The notes beneath the pieces are model-generated. The model worked only from the letters and a program-made list of their open reading frames with translations. It had not been told where the DNA came from and ran no database searches. The position numbers and the translations under genes are program-made. A DNA stretch of 64,000 nucleotides from CAVRQM01 sp963756975 (GTDB lineage Bacteria; Pseudomonadota; Alphaproteobacteria; Acetobacterales; Acetobacteraceae). This document shows positions 1 through 7,721 of the stretch, piece after piece (position 1 is the first letter of the stretch; every line of letters starts with the position of its first letter). The stretch is from NCBI GenBank assembly GCA_963756975.1, contig CAVWPS010000002.1, forward strand, positions 372,001 to 436,000, given 5' to 3'.

Positions 1-58
1 TCCCCTGCCCCGACCCGGTCACCAGCGCGCGACGGCCGGCCAGGTTGAAATCCGGCAT
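1..58 (-). CDS. SDR family oxidoreductase, N-terminal fragment
   Basis: This is the first 19 codons of a gene that runs off the left edge on the minus strand. The translation from the ATG at 58 begins MPDFNLAGRRALVTGSGQG, the first beta strand and the TGxxxGxG nucleotide-binding loop of short-chain dehydrogenases. It is divergent from the idonate dehydrogenase gene with only 55 bases between the two starts, so the pair probably shares a control region. That pairing suggests a gluconate 5-dehydrogenase (IdnO-type) partner, but 19 residues cannot prove the substrate. Confidence 0.75.
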   Translation of the reverse strand, partial: MPDFNLAGRRALVTGSGQG

Positions 59-113
59 TATCGAAACCCCTGTTTTGAGAGCATGATGCCACCTCGCCAC
101 CGGAGTGCGATCC

Positions 114-1160
114 ATGCAAGCAGACGTCATCCATGCCGCGGTTTTGCACGCGGCGGGCGACCTCCGCGTCGAGCCGACGAGCGTGCCGGAGCTCGGGCCG
201 CGCGACGTCGCCGTGCGGGTCGGCGCGGGCGGAATCTGCGGCTCCGACCTGCATTATTTCAACCATGGCGGGACCGGTGCCATCCGCCTGCGCGAGCCGA
301 TGATCCTGGGTCACGAGATCGCCGGCACGGTGTCCGCCGTCGGGAGCGAGGTGACCCGTGTCGCGCCGGGGCAGCGCGTGGCGGTCGACCCGAGCCGGCC
401 GTGCGGTGCCTGCCGGTTCTGCAAGGAGGGCACGCCGCGTCATTGCCTGGAGATGCGGTTCCTCGGCAGCGCGATGCGGATGCCGCACGTCCAAGGCGGC
501 TTCCGGCAAATGCTGGTCTGCACCGAGGCGCAGGCGGTACCGGTGCCGGACCACGTGCCGGTCGAGCATGCGGCGTTCGCGGAACCGCTCGCCGTCTGCC
601 TGCACGCGGTGTCGCAGGCCGGCCCGTTGCTCGGGCGGCGCGTTCTGGTGACCGGGGCCGGGCCGATCGGTGCGTTGTGCGTGATGGCGGCGCGGTATTC
701 GGGTGCCCGCGAGATCGTCGCGACCGATGTGGTCGACGCGCCGCTGGCGACCGTGCTGACGGTCGGTGCCGATCTGGCGCTGAATACGCGGAAAGATCCG
801 GCGGCGCTGGACCGGTTCGGGGCGGCGAAGGGCTATTTCGACGTCGTGTTCGAGGCGTCCGGCCACGCGGCCGCCTTGACCGGTGCGATCGGCGCCGCCC
901 GGCCGGGCGCGGCACTGGTGCTGGTCGGGCTGGGCGGCGACATGGCGCTGCCGGTCAACGCGATCGTCGCGAAAGAGCTCGAGCTGCGCGGCACGTTCCG
1001 GTTCGACGCGGAGTTCGAGCTGGCGGTCGATCTGATCGCGTCGGGGCGGATCGACGTGGCCCCGCTGCTGACCGAGATCGTGCCGTTGCATGAAGCGGTG
1101 CGCGCGTTCGAGCTGGCCGGCGACCGGACGCGGGCGATGAAGGTTCAGCTCGCGCTATGA
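114..1160 (+). CDS. idnD: L-idonate 5-dehydrogenase, zinc-dependent MDR family
   Basis: A medium-chain dehydrogenase of 348 residues that likely oxidises L-idonate to 5-ketogluconate in the cytoplasm. Catalytic zinc ligands are Cys42 (CGSDLHYF) and the GHE at 66-68. Structural zinc cysteines are 97, 100, 103 and 111 (spacing Cx2Cx2Cx7C). The Rossmann loop VTGAGPIGALC lies near residue 175. The stretch HGGTGAIRLREPMILGHE is close to what I know of IdnD proteins. I chose the ATG at 114 because GGAG sits eight bases upstream; an in-frame GTG at 105 overlaps that site and is less likely. It is divergent from an SDR gene and its last six bases overlap the convergent ynjD. Another polyol dehydrogenase specificity is possible. 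Confidence 0.8.
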   Translation: MQADVIHAAVLHAAGDLRVEPTSVPELGPRDVAVRVGAGGICGSDLHYFNHGGTGAIRLREPMILGHEIAGTVSAVGSEVTRVAPGQRVAVDPSRPCGACRFCKEGTPRHCLEMRFLGSAMRMPHVQGGFRQMLVCTEAQAVPVPDHVPVEHAAFAEPLAVCLHAVSQAGPLLGRRVLVTGAGPIGALCVMAARYSGAREIVATDVVDAPLATVLTVGADLALNTRKDPAALDRFGAAKGYFDVVFEASGHAAALTGAIGAARPGAALVLVGLGGDMALPVNAIVAKELELRGTFRFDAEFELAVDLIASGRIDVAPLLTEIVPLHEAVRAFELAGDRTRAMKVQLAL

Positions 1161-1769
1161 CAGCGTGATCGTCCTCGCACCGGGCGGGATGTCCGCCGGA
1201 TCGTGGGTGACGAGCAGCACCGGCAGCGCACTCGCCCACGCCCACACGAACGCCCGCATCCGCTCGCGCAACGGCGCGTCCAGCCGCCCGAACGGCTCAT
1301 CGAGCAGCAACGCGCGGGGTTGGGCCAGCATGGTCCGCAACAGGGCGATTCGGGCGCGCTGACCGCCGGATAGGGTTGCCACGTCGGTGTCGAACAGGCT
1401 GGGCAGCTCGGCTCGCGCCAAGGCGTCCTCGGCCACTCGTCGCCGGGCCTGGGTCGCGCGCGGCATGCCGAACAGCAGGTTTCCGCCGACCGTCAGATGC
1501 GGAAACAGCAAATCGTCCTGGAACAGGATGCCGAGGCGGCGGCGGTGCGGGGCAAGCCGGGTTACGTCCTCGCCGTCGATGACGACGCGCCCGGTGCCGG
1601 TCATCGCGCTGGGCAAGTGGCCGGTCAGGTGGGCGAGCAGGCTCGATTTGCCGCTGCCGCTCGGGCCCATCAGGGCGACCACCTCGCCCGGTCCGATGGC
1701 GAGGTCGAGCGGCGGCACCAGCACGCGCGGGCCGAGGGCGACCGAGACGCGTTCGAGCGTCAGCGCCAC
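1155..1769 (-). CDS. ynjD: ABC importer ATP-binding subunit, YnjD-like
   Basis: ATPase of about 204 residues that should energise the YnjBC importer at the inner face of the membrane. Visible motifs are Walker A GPSGSGKSS near residue 35, the signature LSGGQRAR, Walker B ALLLDEP followed by FGRLD, and the switch His in VTHD. The start is taken as the GTG at 1769, which overlaps the end of the permease gene by ten bases; another in-frame GTG at 1784 would add five residues. It is the last gene of the radical SAM-ynjB-ynjC-ynjD run, and its TAG overlaps the end of idnD. ThiQ is the nearest alternative; the substrate-binding protein upstream argues for YnjD. Confidence 0.8.
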   Translation of the reverse strand: MALTLERVSVALGPRVLVPPLDLAIGPGEVVALMGPSGSGKSSLLAHLTGHLPSAMTGTGRVVIDGEDVTRLAPHRRRLGILFQDDLLFPHLTVGGNLLFGMPRATQARRRVAEDALARAELPSLFDTDVATLSGGQRARIALLRTMLAQPRALLLDEPFGRLDAPLRERMRAFVWAWASALPVLLVTHDPADIPPGARTITLS

Positions 1770-3358
1770 CGGCGGCCGGTCCACAACGATGGCGCGAACG
1801 CCAGGAATGGCAGCGCGCAGGCGAGCAGCCCGGCGGCGGCGGCGAGCCTGCGGTCGGAGCCGGATGCGAGGGCGACGGTGCGGGTGGCCAGCGTCTCGAT
1901 CCGGCCGCCGGCGGCGAACAGGGTCGGCAGGTATAGGCCGGCCGAGACGGCGACCCCGATGCCGGACGCGGCGAGGATCGGGCGGGCGAGCAGCGGCAGT
2001 GTGACGCGCCAGAGTGCGGCGATCGGTCCCACGCCGAGCGACGCGGCGGCGCGGGCGTGGCGCGGGTCGAGCGCCTGCCACGGCCCGGCCAGCGTCAGCA
2101 GCACGTACGGCAGCACGTAGACGAGGTGCAGCAGGATTATCGCGACGACGCCGCCGTCTAAATCTAGGCGCACGAGCAGGACGAGCGCCCCGAACAGCAG
2201 CGTCGGCTGCGGCAGGAGCAGCACGGCGGAAACGATGTTCGACGCGCCCCGGCCCGCGCCGAGCCGGGCGACGGTCAGGACGAGGGCGATTGCGGTGGTG
2301 GCTACGGCGATGGCGACGGTTTGGGCCGCGACCGGGAGCAGGCCGGTCCAGCGGTCGACCAAAAGACCGGTGCTCCATCCGGTCGGCAAAGTGTCGGGGA
2401 AGCGCCACGAGGCCGCTCCGGCCCAGAGCGGCAGCACGGCGACGGCGAGCACGGCGACTGCGGCAAACGGCAGGCCGGTCCATGCGAACGAGCGCGAATC
2501 CGCTGGCCCCCGCGCGGCGACGGTTTTCACGGCAGCCGCGCAGAGCTTTGCGCTCGAACGGACCGCGAGCCAGCCGATGCCGGCCAGTGCTGCCAGCATC
2601 AGCGACGCGGCGGCGGCGGGCAGCAGCCGCGACAAATCGGGGTCGGTGGACCAGCGCACGATCTGCACAGACAGCGGCGGCGGGGTGAGCGGGCCGACGA
2701 TCAGCGGCACGTCGGCCGAGCCGAGCGCGAACGCCAGCACGGCCGCGACCGGCAGTCTCAGGTCGGCCCACAGCCGGGGCAGCACGATCAGCCGCCATGC
2801 TCGCGCGGGCGGATGGCCGAGGCTGGCGGCGACCCGGATCGCGCCCGAGACGTCGATTCGCGACAGGCCGGCGCGCGCGATCAGCAGCAGGAACGCGGTC
2901 TCCTTCAACGCAAGCACCAGCACGACGCCGAGGCCGAATGGGTCGCGTGTGGAGGCAAGATCGGGCGGGACCGTCCACCCGGCCAATGGCGAGAGGGCGC
3001 GCGCCAAAAGACCGGAGGGCGCGATCAGGAACGAGACGCCGAGCGCCAGCGCCGCGTGCGGAATGGCCAGCAGGGCGATCAGCAGCGGGGCCGCGAGCCG
3101 GCTTTTCGCGATGCGCGGGGTCAGGGCGAGCGTGAGGGCGACCGACAGCGCCGTCGCCAGCCCGCCGATCCGCAGCGTCAGCGCCGTCGCGGCCCAAAAT
3201 CCGGGCCAGTCGAGCAGGTCGCGCACCGCCTCGAACGACGGGGTGACGCGGCCCAGCACCGGCAAAATACCGGCGGCGATCAGCAGCGTGGCGAGCAGGC
3301 CGGCGGCGACCGGCGCGAGAATGGCGAGCGGGGCTAGCGTTGCAAGAACGCGCCTCAG
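1760..3358 (-). CDS. ynjC: ABC importer permease, YnjC-like (two fused permease halves)
   Basis: Large permease of about 532 residues with two repeats of six or so membrane segments, as in YnjC and ThiP. Each half carries an EAA-type loop (for example ASLGHPPARAWRLIVLP and ASLGVGPIAALWRVTLP) that contacts the ATPase. No ATG, GTG or TTG lies near the natural N-terminus. The best start is a CTG at 3358 whose CTGA overlaps the TGA of ynjB, giving Met-Arg-Arg and then the first membrane helix. A later TTG would delete most of that helix. It sits between ynjB and ynjD with overlaps on both sides, which implies translational coupling. The start codon is the uncertain point. Confidence 0.8.
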   Translation of the reverse strand: MRRVLATLAPLAILAPVAAGLLATLLIAAGILPVLGRVTPSFEAVRDLLDWPGFWAATALTLRIGGLATALSVALTLALTPRIAKSRLAAPLLIALLAIPHAALALGVSFLIAPSGLLARALSPLAGWTVPPDLASTRDPFGLGVVLVLALKETAFLLLIARAGLSRIDVSGAIRVAASLGHPPARAWRLIVLPRLWADLRLPVAAVLAFALGSADVPLIVGPLTPPPLSVQIVRWSTDPDLSRLLPAAAASLMLAALAGIGWLAVRSSAKLCAAAVKTVAARGPADSRSFAWTGLPFAAVAVLAVAVLPLWAGAASWRFPDTLPTGWSTGLLVDRWTGLLPVAAQTVAIAVATTAIALVLTVARLGAGRGASNIVSAVLLLPQPTLLFGALVLLVRLDLDGGVVAIILLHLVYVLPYVLLTLAGPWQALDPRHARAAASLGVGPIAALWRVTLPLLARPILAASGIGVAVSAGLYLPTLFAAGGRIETLATRTVALASGSDRRLAAAAGLLACALPFLAFAPSLWTGRRWR

Positions 3359-4551
3359 CGCAGCACGCGCGCCTGCCAGTCGGCGGCGACCCGTGTCATC
3401 CAGGCCGGATGCGGCTCGGGCAGCGTCGGGCCGAGCTGCGCCTCGGTCAGCGTGCCGGGCGGCATCGGCAGCGATTCGAGCCAGTTGCGCTCGGTCGCGT
3501 CGCCGATCTTGTCCACGTCGAGCACCGTCGGGCTGCCCAGCACGCGCGGGTCGGCGGCGCGGCCCTGCGCCTCGGGGCTCAGCAGGAAATTGGCCAGCAC
3601 CATCGCCGCCTCGGGGTTCGCGGCGTCGTACGGGATCGCGACGAACGAGCAGTTGCCGATCGTCCCGCCGTCGAGCACGTACGCCCGCGCCGTTGCGGGG
3701 AGCGTGCCGTGGGCAATGCCGAGCGCCGCTTCCGCCGGGTCGAACGACAGGGTGAGGTCGATCTCGCCGTCGTTCAGCAGCGACGTGCAGGCCCCGCCGT
3801 CGGCCGGAAAGTCTTTTCCGGCGCGCCACAAATTCGGGCGCAGGAAGTCGTACCAGGCGAACAGCGGCGCGGTCGCGGCGGCGTACGACGCGTCGGTCGG
3901 CGGCAGCGCGAGCGGCGCGCGGTCGGGGGCGAGGCCGACCAGCGCCTGTTTCAGGAACGTGGCACCCAGAAAATTCGTCGCGGTCGGGTGCGCGAGCCGG
4001 CCGGGACGGGCGCCGGCCCACTCGGCCATGCGGTTCAGCGAGCGCGCGGGATCGGGCAGACGCGCGGAATCATAGACGAAGACCAGTTTGGCCATTCGCC
4101 ACGGCACCTCGTCGCCGTCGGTCGGGATCGTGAAATCGACCCGCGTCGGCTTGCCGGTGTCGATGGCGGCCGCGTTCGGCAACTGGTCGAGCACGCCGCG
4201 CCGCAGCAGGCCGGCCTGTTTCAGGGCGAGGAAGTTCGGGCCGTTGACCCACAGCAGGTCGACCGAGCCGCCCGAAGTGCGACCGGCCGCGCGCTCGGCG
4301 ACGATACGGGCCACGGCGTCGCCGGTGTCGGCGAGGCGGACATGGCGGACGGTGACGCCGAAATCGGCTTTGACCCGCTCGCCGGCCCACGCGATGAACG
4401 TGTTCGTCGCGTCATCGCCGCCCCATGCGTTGAAGTAGACGGTCTTGCCGTGTGCTGCATCGAGCGTGGATTGCCAGCCCGGCGTGTCGGCGAACGCGGC
4501 CACCGGGAACAGGGCGGCGGCGGTCAGCAAGGTGCGGCGGGTTACTGGCAT
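3355..4551 (-). CDS. ynjB: ABC importer periplasmic binding protein, YnjB-like
   Basis: Periplasmic binding protein of 398 residues. The N-terminus MPVTRRTLLTAAALFPVAAFA is a signal peptide with a twin-arginine flavour. The mature part matches my recollection of E. coli YnjB closely: FNAWGGDDATN near the start, GGSVDLLWVNGPNF, LWRAGKDFP in the middle, ANFLLSPEAQ and PHPAWM near the end. The YnjBCD substrate is not known to me; thiamine-like or oxyanion ligands are guesses. Its ATG at 4551 overlaps the end of the radical SAM gene by ten bases and its stop overlaps ynjC, so the four genes look like one unit. Confidence 0.85.
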   Translation of the reverse strand: MPVTRRTLLTAAALFPVAAFADTPGWQSTLDAAHGKTVYFNAWGGDDATNTFIAWAGERVKADFGVTVRHVRLADTGDAVARIVAERAAGRTSGGSVDLLWVNGPNFLALKQAGLLRRGVLDQLPNAAAIDTGKPTRVDFTIPTDGDEVPWRMAKLVFVYDSARLPDPARSLNRMAEWAGARPGRLAHPTATNFLGATFLKQALVGLAPDRAPLALPPTDASYAAATAPLFAWYDFLRPNLWRAGKDFPADGGACTSLLNDGEIDLTLSFDPAEAALGIAHGTLPATARAYVLDGGTIGNCSFVAIPYDAANPEAAMVLANFLLSPEAQGRAADPRVLGSPTVLDVDKIGDATERNWLESLPMPPGTLTEAQLGPTLPEPHPAWMTRVAADWQARVLR

Positions 4552-5538
4552 CGGGACATCCTTGCGGTCCGGCGGGCGGCCAGAATGGGGCCGAGCACCT
4601 CGGCGTGGAAGGCGTCGCAGCCGATGCACGGGTTTTCGTAGGCTTTGCCGCGCGGCGTCACCGTGTTCGACCGCGCGCGAAAAATTTCCGCAGTCCAGCC
4701 ATACGCCTCGCCCATCCGCCACGGCTCGCCCGCGTCGATCGCGCGCAACGCCGGTTCGTGCGCGACGTCGTCCAGGATGTCGGTCAGGCGCTCGTCGAGC
4801 AGGGAGCCGAGTGCGGCACCGGTTTTGACGCAGCACGGGTAGACGGCACCGTCCGGCTCGATGCTGACCTCGGAGCCCATGGAGGCGTGGTTTAGAAAGC
4901 CTTTGCCGCCGGACCATTCGCCGCAGAAATTGTCGTCCCATGTCGCGGTCGACAGGCCGTTCTCCCACGCCCGGCCGCGCGGCCAGATCTTGCCGATCCA
5001 CATGTCGGGCGTCGCCCCGAAGAAGCCGAAGACCGGCCCGTCCTCGGCCGCCCAGCTCCGCATCGGTGCCTGATGACCGGACGCGCGCATGCCGTGTGCC
5101 ACAAGCATGTCGGTGAGCCGCGTCTTGAGCGCCGCCTGCTTTTCGGCACCCTCGTGCCCGACATGAAAATCGTCGACGCCCGCGACGGAAATCATCCAGG
5201 CGCCGGCGTCGAGCAACTCGGCCACGATCGCGTCGGTGAGCAGGTCGCCCGTCGTCTGCACGATGATTTTGGTGGCGGCCCCGTATCGCGTCCGGATGGC
5301 GCGCATCGCCGGCAGCAGCACGCGGGCGCGGACGGGATCGACCAGCACCTCGCCGCCCGAGAGCACGATGCGGTCCACCGAAGTCCGGCAGATTGCCCAG
5401 GACGCGAGGCACGTTGGCCTCGGCCTCGGCGACGACGGCTTCGAGGTCGTCGCGAACGTAGGGGCGGAACCGCTGCTCGTAACAATGACGGCAGCGGCGG
5501 TGGCACGCCCAGCTCAGAACCCAGTAGATGGATTCCAT
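4542..5538 (-). pseudogene. Radical SAM protein, interrupted by a one-base frameshift
   Basis: The ATG at 5538 opens a frame beginning MESIYWVLSWACHRRCRHCYE. Cys12, Cys16 and Cys19 form the CxxxCxxC site that holds the 4Fe-4S cluster of radical SAM enzymes. The frame then breaks near 5385: a second frame carries DRIVLSGGEVLVDP (the GGE SAM-binding motif) and runs to the TAA at 4542. Dropping one G in the run encoding DF/VD joins both parts into about 331 residues. Late cysteines in PCCVKTG and PCIGCDAFH resemble an auxiliary-cluster (SPASM-like) tail. It starts 17 bases after nusG and overlaps ynjB, so it is probably cotranscribed with both. The product is unknown. The shift may be a consensus error, since similar breaks recur in this window. 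Confidence 0.7.
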
Positions 5539-5555
5539 CGAGGCGGCGGCTGCGT

Positions 5556-6086
5556 TTAGGCCTTTTCGACCTGCGAGTATTCCAGTTCCACGGGCGTGGA
5601 GCGGCCGAAGATCGAGACGCTGACTTTCACGCGGCCCTTCTCCTCGTCGATTTCCTCGACGGTGCCGTTGAAGCTGGTGAACGGGCCGTCGGCCACGCGC
5701 ACCTGCTCGCCGATCTCGAACAGGATCGCCGGACGGGGCCGCTCGACCCCCTCCTGCGTCTGCTTGAGCATCCGGTCGGCTTCGGCCTGGGTGATCGGCG
5801 TCGGGCGCAGCTTGGTGCCCAGGAAGCCGGTGACCTTGGGCGTGTCCTTGACCAAGTGCCACGCGTCGTCGGTCAGCTCCATCTTCACCAGCACGTAGCC
5901 GGGGAAGAACTTGCGCTCGGCGTTGACCTTCTGGCCGCGGCGCAGCTCCACGACCTCCTCGGTCGGGACCATCACCTCGTCGATCTGATCGTCGAGACCC
6001 TTGCGGACCGCCTGCTCCTTGATCTGCTCGGCGATCTTCTTCTCGAACCCGGAATAGACGTGGACGACATACCAGCGTTTAGCCAT
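5556..6086 (-). CDS. nusG: Transcription termination/antitermination factor NusG
   Basis: Protein of 176 residues that binds RNA polymerase and modulates pausing, Rho termination and transcription-translation coupling. The NGN domain starts at MAKRWYVVHVYSGFEKK and includes ERKFFPGYVLVKM. The KOW domain follows at about 123-165 (GEQVRVADGPFTSFNGTVEE). Length is typical. It follows secE by 13 bases, the universal order. The usual next gene, rplK, is missing: a radical SAM gene follows instead. Confidence 0.97.
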   Translation of the reverse strand: MAKRWYVVHVYSGFEKKIAEQIKEQAVRKGLDDQIDEVMVPTEEVVELRRGQKVNAERKFFPGYVLVKMELTDDAWHLVKDTPKVTGFLGTKLRPTPITQAEADRMLKQTQEGVERPRPAILFEIGEQVRVADGPFTSFNGTVEEIDEEKGRVKVSVSIFGRSTPVELEYSQVEKA

Positions 6087-6099
6087 GCGTGCGTCCCCC

Positions 6100-6300
6100 T
6101 CAGCCGACGTGGAACAGGGCGCGGACGCCGATGCCGATGATCTGGTCGGCGGCGAAGAAGAAGATCGCCGCCATGAAGGCCATCGCGAACACGAGGCCGG
6201 TCATGACCAGCGTCTCCTTGCGGGACGGCCAGGTGACCTTGCCTGCCTCGGCCCGCACTTCACGGACGAATTTCGCCGGATCCAACGCCACGCCGCTCAT
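6100..6300 (-). CDS. secE: Preprotein translocase subunit SecE
   Basis: Small inner-membrane subunit of the SecYEG channel, 66 residues. It has the conserved amphipathic stretch KVTWPSRKETL followed by one membrane helix (VFAMAFMAAIFFFAADQIIG). It lies between tRNA-Trp and nusG, the standard bacterial arrangement. The short single-helix form is normal for alphaproteobacteria. Confidence 0.95.
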   Translation of the reverse strand: MSGVALDPAKFVREVRAEAGKVTWPSRKETLVMTGLVFAMAFMAAIFFFAADQIIGIGVRALFHVG

Positions 6301-6342
6301 CTCCGTCTTAGCCTTTCAGACACAAAAAAGATTTGCGCGGCC

Positions 6343-6418
6343 TGGCAGGGGCGGAGGGAATCGAACCCGCAGCCTTCGGTTTTGGAGACCGACGCTCTAC
6401 CAATTGAGCTACACCCCT
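6343..6418 (-). tRNA. tRNA-Trp (CCA)
   Basis: The minus strand reads as a complete cloverleaf of 76 bases including an encoded CCA end at 6345-6343. The acceptor stem starts AGGGGTG. The anticodon loop is CTCCAAA with anticodon CCA. The T arm contains GGTTCGATTCC. It stands directly ahead of secE. Confidence 0.95.
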
Positions 6419-6507
6419 GCAGTCGCGACCTCACGGTCGGCCACCGGCCGGTGGCCGTAGGAACGACGGGCCGGTTCCCAAGTCAAGAGTTGCCCTCGCG
6501 GTGGGCG

Positions 6508-6581
6508 TGGAGCGGGTGGCGGGAATCGAACCCGCGTGGCCAGCTTGGAAGGCTGGAACTCTACCATTGAGCTACACCCGC
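6508..6581 (-). tRNA. tRNA-Gly (TCC)
   Basis: The minus strand gives a 74-base cloverleaf with acceptor stem GCGGGTG/CACCCGC and encoded CCA. The anticodon stem CCAGC/GCTGG encloses the loop CTTCCAA, so the anticodon is TCC. In relatives this tRNA usually sits next to tRNA-Tyr and tuf. Here tRNA-Tyr is 12 kb away and only about 90 bases separate it from tRNA-Trp, with no tuf between. Confidence 0.95.
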
Positions 6582-6676
6582 GTGCGCCGATGCCTAAGAC
6601 GCGGCCGATTTTCTTGCAAGCACTTGGCCGCAATCGCCGGTCGCGGCACAAGCACCTCGCGCCACAGGAGCCCGGC

Positions 6677-7630
6677 ATGAACGCGACCGAACGGACGATC
6701 TTCGAGCAGTTCCCCTTCTGGGCCACGGCACCGATGCCGCCGGCCGACCACGACCGGGGCACGGTCCACGTCGTCGTCGGCTGCGGCACCTCGTTCTACC
6801 TCGCGCAAACGGTCGCGGCCGCGTTCAACGCCGCCGGCAAGCAGGCGATCGCGGTCACCGGCGGCGAGTGGTGGCACCGGCCGGAATACTACGTCGCCCC
6901 CGGCACCAAGGCGCACGTGATCGCGCTGTCCCGCAGCGGCGAATCGACCGAGACGGTGCGCGCGGCCGAGCGCAGCCGGGCTGCCGGCGACCACGTGACC
7001 GCGCTGACGTGCGCGGCCGATAGCAGCCTCACCCGCCACGCCGACGACGTGCTGTTCGCGCGCACCCACGCCGAGGAGGACGTCGTGATGACGTCGTCCG
7101 CCAGCCTGATGCTGCTGATGGGTCTGCGGATGGCCGGCATCACGGTCGACGCCGCCACCGCGTCGGCGGCCGAGGCGCTGCTGGCGGCGATCGACAAGGT
7201 TGCGAACGGGCTGCTCGAGGGACGCACGCATTTCGTGTTCCTCGGCGGCGGCCCGCTGCAGGGGATCGCGGCCGAGGGCGCGCTGAAGCTGCAGGAGATG
7301 AGCACGAGCTACACGCAGGCGTACCCGACGCTCGATTACCGCCACGGCCCGATCACGCTGGTCGACGAGCGCACGCTCGCGGTCCTGCTGTACAGCCCGG
7401 ACGGTCGCGGCGACGAGGCGAGCCTTGCGCGCGAGATCACCGACAAGGGCGGCCGGGTGCTCGGCATCGGCGGCCCCGGCACGGTGCGGCTCGACCCGGA
7501 GGGCGACGCGCTGGTGCGCCCGCTGGTCGTGCTGCCGGCGCTGCAGGTGTTCGGCGAGCGGCAGGCGCAGCTTAAAGGGCTCGACACGCGGTCGCCGCGC
7601 AACCTGAACAAGGTGATCCTGCTGGCGTGA
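6677..7630 (+). CDS. SIS-domain sugar-phosphate isomerase/deaminase (AgaS or GlmS C-terminal type)
   Basis: Protein of 317 residues built of two SIS (sugar isomerase) domains, like the isomerase half of GlmS or the AgaS family, with no glutaminase domain. The first has VVGCGTSFYLAQTVAAAF and LSRSGESTETVRAA; the second has FLGGGPLQGIAAEGALKLQEM. DYRHGP is the usual active-site loop. The start ATG at 6677 has AGGAG seven bases upstream. It precedes a CUT1 sugar importer by 91 bases, so it probably processes an imported amino sugar phosphate. The exact substrate is not readable. The upstream in-frame extension covers tRNA-Gly and is not real. Confidence 0.8.
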   Translation: MNATERTIFEQFPFWATAPMPPADHDRGTVHVVVGCGTSFYLAQTVAAAFNAAGKQAIAVTGGEWWHRPEYYVAPGTKAHVIALSRSGESTETVRAAERSRAAGDHVTALTCAADSSLTRHADDVLFARTHAEEDVVMTSSASLMLLMGLRMAGITVDAATASAAEALLAAIDKVANGLLEGRTHFVFLGGGPLQGIAAEGALKLQEMSTSYTQAYPTLDYRHGPITLVDERTLAVLLYSPDGRGDEASLAREITDKGGRVLGIGGPGTVRLDPEGDALVRPLVVLPALQVFGERQAQLKGLDTRSPRNLNKVILLA

Positions 7631-7721
7631 CCCTGTCTCGCTCACCGTGAGCGTGTCGTTGACTCGTCGTTACGGGGTCGGCCAGTGTTCGGCCACGCCA
7701 GACATCAGGGAAGTTATCAGG

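Noticed and set aside
1155..1784. Calling the ATPase-permease pair ThiQ-ThiP
   Set aside because: The binding protein matches YnjB rather than ThiB, so YnjBCD fits all three genes better.
2235..3755. Long plus-strand open frames (over 400 codons) opposite ynjC and ynjB
   Set aside because: Composition is that of high-GC shadow frames (Arg, Ala, Ser repeats), with no motif, while the minus strand carries clear permease and binding-protein sequence.
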